Notes under the pieces: generated by a model | Database searches by the model: none | What the model was told of the DNA's origin: nothing | Seen by the model: only the letters and a program-made list of their open reading frames with translations | Virus record (IMG/VR): IMGVR_UViG_3300032665_000169 | Location: 1-26,111 of that record | Strand: one strand, 5' to 3' | DNA length: 26,111 nt | Source of the DNA: a virus | Made by a program: the position numbers and the translations under genes | Part shown: positions 19,786 to 26,111 of the stretch, piece by piece | How the letters are laid out: each line of letters opens with the position of its first letter | Numbering within the stretch: position 1 is the stretch's first letter

Positions 19786-21264
19786 ATGATAAGAAAAACT
19801 GCTCAACGTCGAACTGACGAATTCACCTCTAAATCAAACGTAGTAAAATTTTTTGGTAAAGATTACATATTATCTGCTGAAATTAAATATGAATTACTAG
19901 ATTTTTGGACAAAGTGGTTGGATGACAATCCTACACTTGAACCTAATGGACCAGTTTACGACAGGCTATGCAATTTTATTAAGAGCGGTGAATTAGATTT
20001 TTATAAACGTTATAGAAAAATTCAAACACTTAAAAGTCATACACTTCAGCAATATCAAATTTTATTTGGAGTTGAATTAGGTACGGTTCGATATAATAAT
20101 CGCAATAGTAGAATATCAAATAAAAGCAAATTACAAACAACAGATGAAAAAATTGATGCATTTTGTCAGTTAAAAAATATAAAAGACAAAATTGCGCGAG
20201 AAGAATTATCTCATGATCAATTAAGTGAATTATCGCAATTGTTTGATGCGTTCGAATGGAATTCATTTAAGGAAATTTGGTCTTTGATACTTGATTTAGT
20301 TAAGTTCCACTACCCAAATTACATCAAAAGATACCAAATCTGCATAAACAACCATTATACAAGTGAAGCGTATCTGTTAGCAAGGTTTGGCAATAATCAA
20401 GACCATTTAAAGTATTTAGAAATAAAAAAATCCAATCAAGGTAAAAATAGCTTTGCAAACTGCACAGAATATTGGACAAGCAGAGGGTTTGATTACGACG
20501 CTGCATTAGAACAAGTAAAAATAGTCCAAACAAGTAGATCAAAACGGGCTGGGGATCTAGCAAAAGAAGATCTGAATAGAACTCCTAGACAGATTGGTTA
20601 TTGGGTACGTAAAGGTTATTCTGATTCTGACGCGAAGCAAATTATATCAAATTTACAGCGTAGAGATTTAGAATTTTTTGTGTTAAAATATGGATGCGAT
20701 GACGGGTATATTAGATATCAAAAGATGTTAGATAGTCGTAAAGAAACTTGGTATGCACGGTCCAATGAAGAACGAGATCAAATAAATGAAACAAGAGGGC
20801 GAACTTTTAATGACCTGGTTGAAATGTATGGTAAAACAAAAGCAATTGAAATAATTGTAAGTCGTGCGTCTGGTAACTGCGGCGTGAGCAAAGAAAGTGT
20901 TGATTTTTTTATAGATTTAGACCAATTATTGGGGGAAGAACTAGCAGAGAAATCAGTAACAGGTTATAAAGGCTCTGAAAGATTTGTAATCACAAATAAC
21001 GGGATAATTTTTGTAGATTATTACCTAGATGGAAAAATTGTTGAATATTTTGGAAGTTTTTGGCATGCAGATCCTAGATTGTTTACACCTGATAAGATAC
21101 ATTCGGTTGTTGGTTTACGTGCTGAAGAAATGTGGTTACGAGATAAAAATCGTATAGACAGCCTAAATAACCTAGGTTATAAAGTATTAGTGCTATGGTC
21201 AACAGATGTTAATCAAGATAGAGAATCTGCATTGATCAATGCAAAAGAATTTTTATTAGGATAA
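19786..21264 (+). CDS. Vsr-like (EDxHD-type) homing endonuclease between split-intein halves
   Basis: The protein has 492 residues. The C-terminal 95 or so residues carry a Vsr/very-short-patch-repair-like nuclease: GIIFVDYYLDGKIVEYFGSF, then FWHADPRLF, MWLRDKNRID and GYKVLVLWSTD. This is the layout of the endonuclease family described with fractured genes in phage metagenomes. The central 250 residues contain recurring phrases (YWTSRGFDYDAAL; YWVRKGYSDSDAK) that look like DNA-binding repeats. It presumably cuts intein-free clamp-loader genes and spreads the insertion. The gene sits 54 bases after the N-intein stop and eight before the C-intein start, all on one strand. Its translation is probably gated by the upstream hairpin. 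Confidence 0.85.
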   Translation: MIRKTAQRRTDEFTSKSNVVKFFGKDYILSAEIKYELLDFWTKWLDDNPTLEPNGPVYDRLCNFIKSGELDFYKRYRKIQTLKSHTLQQYQILFGVELGTVRYNNRNSRISNKSKLQTTDEKIDAFCQLKNIKDKIAREELSHDQLSELSQLFDAFEWNSFKEIWSLILDLVKFHYPNYIKRYQICINNHYTSEAYLLARFGNNQDHLKYLEIKKSNQGKNSFANCTEYWTSRGFDYDAALEQVKIVQTSRSKRAGDLAKEDLNRTPRQIGYWVRKGYSDSDAKQIISNLQRRDLEFFVLKYGCDDGYIRYQKMLDSRKETWYARSNEERDQINETRGRTFNDLVEMYGKTKAIEIIVSRASGNCGVSKESVDFFIDLDQLLGEELAEKSVTGYKGSERFVITNNGIIFVDYYLDGKIVEYFGSFWHADPRLFTPDKIHSVVGLRAEEMWLRDKNRIDSLNNLGYKVLVLWSTDVNQDRESALINAKEFLLG

Positions 21265-21272
21265 TTGGAAAA

Positions 21273-22448
21273 ATGACACAACTGGTAGAATATAACGTTA
21301 GTATTAGAACACTATTTGAACTAACAGATAATTTGAATGCAGAGTTCGAATCTGCACAAGATATTTCCAATTTAGGAATAGAAATTCAAACACCGAATGG
21401 TTGGCAAGAAATCAATGCACTGGTAAGAAAATATACCGATGCTGCTAGATATTTGTTAGAAGATGATTTGGAATTAATATGTGCTACAAAGCATTTAGTT
21501 TTCGAAGATACTGTATGTAAGCCAATTGCAAATTGCACCACATTAGACACTGTCAACGGATCTGTAAAAGTAATTGGATCAGAATACTTGGGCCAACAGG
21601 TGCTATATGACATAGCAATTGATAATCCGCATGTATATATAACGTCAAACGGAATTATACATCACAACACTACACTTGCTAAATGCTTGTTTAATGAATT
21701 GGGTGTTGATCCAACCGATATTCGGTATGTCAATGCAAGTCATAACACAGGTGTTGATTATTATAGAAATTTGACAGGCTTTGTTGAAACAATGCCATCT
21801 GGTGATTATAGATATATTCTCTTAGATGAGGCAGACTATCTTTCACCGAATGCACAGGCTATGCTGCGTTCAATGATGGAAGAATATTCTAACATTTGTA
21901 GATGGATACTGACTTGCAATTATCCACACAAGATAATACCTGCGCTGCATTCTCGTACACAAGGGTTTCATATAGAAGATTTAGACCGAGAACAATTCGT
22001 TACACGCGCGGCTACAATTCTTATTACAGAAGGTATTGATCTTACAGAGGAAAATTTAGAAATACTTGATGAATATGTAACGGTTACGTATCCTGATTTA
22101 CGTAAATGTATTAATCTATTACAACAAAATTGTACCAATTCTGAACTAAAGCGTCCCAGTGCTCGTAGTGGCAAAGGTTCTGCAGATTATATAGTTTCAG
22201 CTGTATCACTTTTCAAAGAAGGACGTATACACGATGCTAGAAAACTTATCTGTGCCAATGCAACAAGTGAGGAATACGAAGACTTATATAAGCTGCTGTA
22301 TCGAAACTTGAGCTGGTGGGGTAACACAGAAGATCAACAGAACAGAGCCATTGTAATTATAGCTAATAGATTACGTGATCATGCACTGGTAGCAGACGCT
22401 GAAATGAATTTAGCAGCCTGTTTAATAGAATTATCTATGATAGGTTAG
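21273..22448 (+). CDS. 132-residue C-intein plus clamp loader C-extein (gp44-like)
   Basis: The protein has 391 residues. Residues 1-132 are the C-intein: ATKHLVFEDT is block B (TxxH), LYDIAIDNPHVYITSNG with IIHHN is blocks F and G, ending in the splice-site Asn132. Residues 133-391 continue Walker A (TTLAKCLF) with Walker B YILLDEADYLS, sensor 1 RWILTCNYPHKI and an Arg-finger region PALHSRTQGF. Together with the 80-residue N fragment it gives a full AAA+ clamp loader, the ATPase that loads the sliding clamp on primer-template DNA. The first C-extein residue is Thr, the usual Walker A Thr, serving as nucleophile. The stop TAG is followed four codons later by TGA. Confidence 0.9.
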   Translation: MTQLVEYNVSIRTLFELTDNLNAEFESAQDISNLGIEIQTPNGWQEINALVRKYTDAARYLLEDDLELICATKHLVFEDTVCKPIANCTTLDTVNGSVKVIGSEYLGQQVLYDIAIDNPHVYITSNGIIHHNTTLAKCLFNELGVDPTDIRYVNASHNTGVDYYRNLTGFVETMPSGDYRYILLDEADYLSPNAQAMLRSMMEEYSNICRWILTCNYPHKIIPALHSRTQGFHIEDLDREQFVTRAATILITEGIDLTEENLEILDEYVTVTYPDLRKCINLLQQNCTNSELKRPSARSGKGSADYIVSAVSLFKEGRIHDARKLICANATSEEYEDLYKLLYRNLSWWGNTEDQQNRAIVIIANRLRDHALVADAEMNLAACLIELSMIG

Positions 22449-22452
22449 ATGC

Positions 22453-22698
22453 TTATTGGTTGATAATGGCAGTGCTGGTTTGTTTATCTAATGTCATGGT
22501 TCCATAACAACAGATATTCCAATCATCATTGCCGTGCCCGTCTTTTGAAACTTCGTCGTGGCACGTAACATTTATTTGCAAATGCTTTACAATATACTCT
22601 TGACCATTTTCAAAAACACGCCACACATGGTCTTTAGACCCTCGCCCTGGCATACCACGAGACTTATTGAATCTAATAAGATATTTGTTTTTAAGCAT
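22453..22698 (-). CDS. small hypothetical protein
   Basis: The protein has 81 residues, convergent with the clamp loader gene (four-base gap). It contains several His and Cys residues (NVTCHDEVSKDGHGNDDWN, CCYG) and reads as a small beta-rich domain (YLIRFNKSRG, HVWRVFENGQEYIV). No family is named. A sigma70-like promoter (TTGGTT-17-TATAAT, 22722-22750) and AAGGA lie upstream. Confidence 0.7.
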   Translation of the reverse strand: MLKNKYLIRFNKSRGMPGRGSKDHVWRVFENGQEYIVKHLQINVTCHDEVSKDGHGNDDWNICCYGTMTLDKQTSTAIINQ

Positions 22699-22721
22699 CA
22701 GCGTTTTCCTTATAGTTAATA

Positions 22722-22750
22722 ATTATACATATATCAGTTTTGAAAACCAA
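22722..22750 (-). promoter_or_regulatory. sigma70-like promoter
   Basis: TATAAT (22722-22727) with TTGGTT (22745-22750) 17 bases upstream on the minus strand, about 25 bases before the ATG at 22698. Confidence 0.6.
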
Positions 22751-22787
22751 GATTGATTTTTTGTCAACAAAAAAACTAAAATTAGCT

Positions 22788-22892
22788 ATGAAATTTTATG
22801 TTGATGATGTGCCGGATGAATTGTCTATTTTTGGTTACATAAAAAGTCAGTTGACTGATTGGGATCAGGCTATTGAAATAGTTCCAAAATAA
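22788..22892 (+). CDS. possible 34-residue peptide
   Basis: MKFYVDDVPDELSIFGYIKS and 14 more residues end at TAA (22890-22892). The frame is open upstream to 22722 without a better ATG, and no ribosome binding site is visible. Composition is protein-like. It overlaps the end of the truncated structural gene on the other strand (22865-22892), so it may be a fragment brought in by the event that truncated that gene. Confidence 0.3.
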   Translation: MKFYVDDVPDELSIFGYIKSQLTDWDQAIEIVPK

Positions 22893-23014
22893 ATTAAAGC
22901 TTCATCAATACAGTCTTCAATTTGATCATTATCCACATTCACTTCGAGTATCGGGGCACCAAGACGCCTAAGGCAATTCCACTTGAATTGTTCTCTTGTT
23001 GTTGGTAATGCCAT
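22865..23014 (-). pseudogene. truncated N-terminus of a T4-like structural protein
   Basis: The 49-residue frame begins MALPTTREQFKWNCLRRLGA, continues PILEVNVDNDQIEDCIDEAL and stops at TGA after IYFGTISIA. This opening (short TTR-x-F, CLRRLG, INVD-x-DQ-x-D-x-IDEAL) is shared by N-termini of structural proteins in T4-like marine phages, which are normally several hundred residues long. Here it breaks off after about 43 recognisable residues, and unrelated sequence follows. It is either a remnant or a minimal paralogue. It directly follows the 78-codon fibre-associated gene. Confidence 0.5.
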
Positions 23015-23022
23015 GATTAAGA

Positions 23023-23232
23023 TCAAGTGCTTGACGTATTGATGGTATTTGCGGCAGGTTGAACTACAAGAGTGTTCTCTGATATTAATGCCATGATGTT
23101 CTGATAGTCGGTATTTCCAGGGTCGCAGGGCACGTAAGACTGCACGCCGTTAATTAGGCAGCTGATCAGCACATTAGGTGCGCTGGCGGTCGGTGGTCCA
23201 TTTACGTATTGAGCATTTGTGTAAGTTGTCAT
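23023..23232 (-). CDS. small fibre-associated hypothetical protein
   Basis: The protein has 69 residues if started at the ATG two bases after the tail-fibre stop (TAG-AA-ATG); a longer start nine codons upstream would overlap the fibre gene. MTTYTNAQYVNGPPTASAPN with VLISCLINGVQSYVPCDPGN and NIMALISENTLVV is a phrase typical of small proteins encoded just after phage tail-fibre genes. A role as a fibre cap or assembly factor is conceivable but inferred. The stop is TGA. Confidence 0.7.
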   Translation of the reverse strand: MTTYTNAQYVNGPPTASAPNVLISCLINGVQSYVPCDPGNTDYQNIMALISENTLVVQPAANTINTSST

Positions 23233-23234
23233 TT

Positions 23235-26111
23235 CTATAACTCCGCGCTTATTCCCCAAAAATCAATCCAACCAGCCCCGTTGATGACGCCGGTTGATGT
23301 CCCAGCAGCAACAAAACAATTTGTATAAAGAGCTGAAGCTGTTCGAGAATTAAATCCGCCGTTGCCTTCCCCCGTTTGGCTGATGGAAGTTGCGGTGGGG
23401 GTTGTTCGTTTTATAACTGAATAATATGATATTGCATAATAGACAGCAGTCGATACAGCCTGTCCCGTCCATAAATTACCAACAGGTTCATAATACCGCT
23501 GACACAGCGCCGTCTCCGTCCCAATCATTCGCCGTTCAAACGACGTGGCAACGGACCCAGCTTCAAGTTGAACGCCAGTGATCGTCAGCGTGCCGGACGT
23601 GAACGCACCCCCGTTGTTGGGGTAAAATGAGATACTCACCCCGTTTGCCGCGCTGGAGGGCAAAGATATTTGTGTGGTGAACGTTTGCGCTGAAGTTGTA
23701 ACGCTGAAAGTACCGCTAGCAATTAATGTTTGACCGCTCCAGGTGTCGGTAGAATTTGGGTAATACGCCGTCCACGAAGCACTTTGAGCGCTCGACGCTA
23801 ACAGTGTCACCGACAGGGTGACAGTCTTCCCGGCAAGATCAGCAATGTTGTAGGATTCAATGCGTTGAACCAAACCCGCTGATGTAACTCCCGCCGCGCC
23901 CGTAATTTGCGCGGCGTATTGGTAGCCTGTTGGCCCGGTGACCTGCGCGACCGATGCTACGGATGCTCCCGCCGAATATATCAACCACCGATCCAGCGTA
24001 TATGACAGGCCGGCGGGCGAACTAAAACTTGTTCCACGCTGCGCGATCTGCATCGCGCCATTAATGATGCGATTGCGCATGATGGCCGATGCAGAAGCAG
24101 CAGTGTTTTGAACTGTTCCATCAGAAAATGTTATTCCGCCAAGTGATGAGGCGTTGTTGTTAATTAGCAATGTTCCGGCAACCAATATGTTTCCGCCATA
24201 TACTGCTAGTGCATTACCTGCACTTATCGTTGTCGTACCAATACCAACATTGCCACTGCTATTGATTTGTATGCGTTGTGTGTATGATTCTGATCCAACT
24301 GCACCGGTAAAGGTTGAAAATGCAAGTCCGCCGCCACTTAGTGCGGATATGTTCCCGCCACCTGAGTTGTTGAATGCCCATTCAGTGCCGCCCCCGGTTG
24401 CGTTGTTGACTACTTGCCATACAGCTACACCACTTGGTGCAGTTGAGGTGCCAATTAAAAATTGTCCAGTTGCTGCAATAGTTGCACGTTGTACACTGTT
24501 TGTTGCGAAGCTAACTGTATTTGTACTTGGTAGGTACATTCCATTTGGAGGTACAGATAACGCTGTTGGCTGGAAGCTTGCAGCAATCACGTTGCTGCTG
24601 ACATATATGTTACCTGCAATACCAACACCGCCTGCTACTACTAAAGCACCAGATGTGGTTGACGTACTAACAGTACTGTTGGTAATAGATAAGTTGCCGA
24701 GCCATGCGCTAGCTGAAGTGAATAAGTTACCTGCTACAGTTAAGTTGCCATTAACTGGGTAGTATATCAGCTTGGTTGAGCTGGTATTGATAGTACTTAG
24801 AGTACCCGAGGTAGTAGAAGTGAAGTTGATGTAGCGCGGGGCATTAGTTGCGGTATCATCTGTTATAGTTGCCGCTGTACTAGATGTTCGTTGAACCGTT
24901 CCATCAGAAAATGTTATTCCGCCAAGTTGTGCAGCGGTATTGTTAATCAATAATGTTCCCGCTACAAGTATATTCCCGCCATAAACTGCTAAGGCATTTC
25001 CAGAATTTATAAGGGTAGTACCTATACCAACATTGCCACTGCTATTGATTTGTATGCGTTGTGTGTATGATTCTGATCCAACAGCACCGGTAAATGTTGA
25101 AAACGCAAATCCTCCACCGTTTAAGCCTGCAATGTTACCGCCCCCGGCGTTGTTGTTTACCAACTCGACGCCGCCGCCGACTACAGAATTAACAACTAGA
25201 GTTGCAGCACTTCCTAATGGATTATTTGCTGTACCTAGCAACAATTGCCCATTACTAGTCAAACGCATATGTTCCGAACTGTTGGTATAGAACAACATCG
25301 GATTGCTACTTGTAACCTGCAATTGCAACGGACCGCCGGAAGTATCACTTACCAAATAAAGTTGAGAACCGTTTGAATATAGATACCCTCTACTTGTTGT
25401 GCCACCGGAATACAACCCTATAACTGTACCACTGGAACCGTTTACTGTGAGACTTGTAATACCATTGCTTGCCTGCGATATACTTGTAGTGTTTATGCTC
25501 AAATTACCATATGGGTCTAATACCATATGTTCTGTACTGTTAGTAGACCAACCAAGTGTATTTGCAGCTGGCAAATATTGGCCATTAACTGGTATAACAG
25601 ACGATGTCGGCTGGAATGTACCAGCGAACACATTTCCGCCGATACCAACACCGCCGGTTACTTGTAATGCACCACTTGTGCTTGATGTTGATGCATTACT
25701 ATTAGTAATAATTACTGTGTCAGTTGTAGATAAAAAGATGTTATTGATATAGGTGTTATTGGCAATTAAATTGCCACTGACATTTAGATTTCCACCAACA
25801 TTTAAATCACCTGTAGCCGGATTTATAGTTATACCGCCATTAACTAGAGCTTGTAAGTTACCTACAGTAGCTGACACAAATGTTGGATAAAACAGAGCGT
25901 TTGTCGATACAGCGGTAATGTTTATGTTGCTTACGTTCGCTGCATTTGGATTAGGTGTACCTGAATAACCGCTGTAACCACTGAATCCACTTACACCTGA
26001 ATAGCCACTGATACCACTATAACCACTGATACCTGAATAACCGCTGTAACCACTGAATCCACTTACACCTGAATAACCGCTGTAACCACTGAATCCACTT
26101 ACACCTGAATA
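23235..26111 (-). CDS. large collagen-like tail fibre (partial, N-terminus beyond window)
   Basis: The frame is open from the window edge to TAG at 23235-23237, about 958 codons. The visible N-terminal 60 residues are SGYSG/SGFSG collagen-like repeats (25960-26111). Residues equivalent to 25877-24090 hold long beta-repeats: TSTTSGALQVTGGVGIGGNV, HMVLDPYGNLSI, and a module around NSSGNVGIGTT that occurs twice almost identically. The last 290 residues are a globular tip starting RIINGAMQIAQRGTSFSSPA, then YTLDRWLIYSAGA and SVATSFERRMIGTETALCQR, a domain widely used in phage and prophage fibres and probably receptor- or sugar-binding. The tip is clearly GC-richer than the rest, implying domain exchange. 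TAG is followed by AAA-TGA. The 880-residue frame usually read from GTG at 25877 is only the inner part. Confidence 0.85.
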   Translation of the reverse strand, partial: YSGVSGFSGYSGYSGVSGFSGYSGYSGISGYSGISGYSGVSGFSGYSGYSGTPNPNAANVSNINITAVSTNALFYPTFVSATVGNLQALVNGGITINPATGDLNVGGNLNVSGNLIANNTYINNIFLSTTDTVIITNSNASTSSTSGALQVTGGVGIGGNVFAGTFQPTSSVIPVNGQYLPAANTLGWSTNSTEHMVLDPYGNLSINTTSISQASNGITSLTVNGSSGTVIGLYSGGTTSRGYLYSNGSQLYLVSDTSGGPLQLQVTSSNPMLFYTNSSEHMRLTSNGQLLLGTANNPLGSAATLVVNSVVGGGVELVNNNAGGGNIAGLNGGGFAFSTFTGAVGSESYTQRIQINSSGNVGIGTTLINSGNALAVYGGNILVAGTLLINNTAAQLGGITFSDGTVQRTSSTAATITDDTATNAPRYINFTSTTSGTLSTINTSSTKLIYYPVNGNLTVAGNLFTSASAWLGNLSITNSTVSTSTTSGALVVAGGVGIAGNIYVSSNVIAASFQPTALSVPPNGMYLPSTNTVSFATNSVQRATIAATGQFLIGTSTAPSGVAVWQVVNNATGGGTEWAFNNSGGGNISALSGGGLAFSTFTGAVGSESYTQRIQINSSGNVGIGTTTISAGNALAVYGGNILVAGTLLINNNASSLGGITFSDGTVQNTAASASAIMRNRIINGAMQIAQRGTSFSSPAGLSYTLDRWLIYSAGASVASVAQVTGPTGYQYAAQITGAAGVTSAGLVQRIESYNIADLAGKTVTLSVTLLASSAQSASWTAYYPNSTDTWSGQTLIASGTFSVTTSAQTFTTQISLPSSAANGVSISFYPNNGGAFTSGTLTITGVQLEAGSVATSFERRMIGTETALCQRYYEPVGNLWTGQAVSTAVYYAISYYSVIKRTTPTATSISQTGEGNGGFNSRTASALYTNCFVAAGTSTGVINGAGWIDFWGISAEL
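24116..25112 (-). repeat. duplicated module within the tail-fibre gene
   Basis: A block of about 190 bases occurs twice (roughly 24116-24330 and 24898-25112). The identical core includes 59 bases starting at 24241 and at 25024, and about 30 identical bases starting near 24116 and 24898. The copies encode NNxxxSLGGITFSDGTVQ and the GNVGIGTT...VAGTLLINN beta-repeat unit. Confidence 0.85.
25960..26111 (-). repeat. tandem SGYSG/SGFSG collagen-like repeats
   Basis: A unit of about 42 bases (coding GYSGVSGFSGYS-type peptide) is repeated in tandem at the window edge, with near-identical copies at 25965-26000, 26030-26075 and 26075-26111. It continues beyond the window, so the repeat number is unknown. 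Confidence 0.85.

Noticed and set aside
19732-21272. Group I intron or standard contiguous intein in the clamp loader
   Set aside because: The N and C parts have their own stop and start codons, and the intein signatures (Cys1, TxxH, HHN-Thr) are at the protein level. No group I core elements were seen.
24154-25752. Three plus-strand frames (202, 85 and 117 codons)
   Set aside because: They are antisense shadows of the repetitive tail-fibre gene, with Pro/Val-rich composition mirrored from its Gly/Thr repeats.
25960-26111. Regular repeats that could suggest a CRISPR array or iterons
   Set aside because: The repeats are in frame with the fibre gene, encode SGYSG/SGFSG peptide, and have no unique spacers.

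Overview
The window looks like part of the genome of a large T4-like myovirus (or an uncultivated relative) infecting a Gram-negative aquatic bacterium. The evidence is a gp44-type sliding-clamp loader, a GroES/gp31-like co-chaperonin, T4-type late-promoter octamers (nATAAATA, including two perfect TATAAATA), a large tRNA cluster with free-standing GIY-YIG and HNH endonucleases, collagen-like fibre genes, and a moderately AT-rich sequence with short intergenic gaps. All functions are read from sequence motifs alone; no database was searched.

Region 1 (1-6900) is a minus-strand tRNA array. I recognise about 17 convincing tRNAs with encoded CCA (Gln, Lys x3, Ile x2, Ala x2, initiator-like Met, Thr x2, Tyr x2, His, Trp, Pro and a second Gln-like gene) and several aberrant tRNA-like elements. 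Six protein genes sit inside the array: two GIY-YIG nucleases, one HNH nuclease and three unknowns. Most of them end directly upstream of a tRNA. At three of them the 5' part of the same tRNA species is found again upstream of the inserted gene, as if each insertion swapped in a new tRNA 5' half. A hairpin-rich non-coding stretch (6380-6860) lies below two tandem perfect late promoters.

Region 2 (6900-11200) is a minus-strand set of accessory and metabolic genes: an acidic-tailed unknown, a stand-alone amber-suppressor tRNA (anticodon CTA, discriminator G) with its own sigma70-like promoter, a nucleoside 2-deoxyribosyltransferase-like protein, a peroxiredoxin, an outer-membrane beta-barrel protein, a P-loop ATPase and an ExoX-like DEDDh exonuclease. 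One gene in the tRNA array is interrupted by an in-frame TAG that this tRNA could read.

Region 3 (11200-16900) is structural: a Cys/Pro-rich protein on the minus strand, then a plus-strand run of a collagen-like fibre and four further fibre-type proteins, two of which share a C-terminal module and two of which are paralogues.

Region 4 (16900-22450, plus strand) holds small unknowns, a miniature DnaE-like protein, the co-chaperonin, and a fractured clamp-loader gene. That gene is split inside Walker A by a split intein (28-residue N-intein, 132-residue C-intein), with a Vsr-like homing endonuclease gene between the halves. The endonuclease start region lies against an 18-bp hairpin that covers its ribosome binding site and carries a late-promoter octamer in its loop, the arrangement known for T4 I-TevI.

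Region 5 (22450-26111, minus strand) has a small unknown, a truncated structural gene, a small fibre-associated protein, and the C-terminal 960 or so residues of a large collagen-like tail fibre that runs off the window and ends in a GC-richer, probably swapped, domain.
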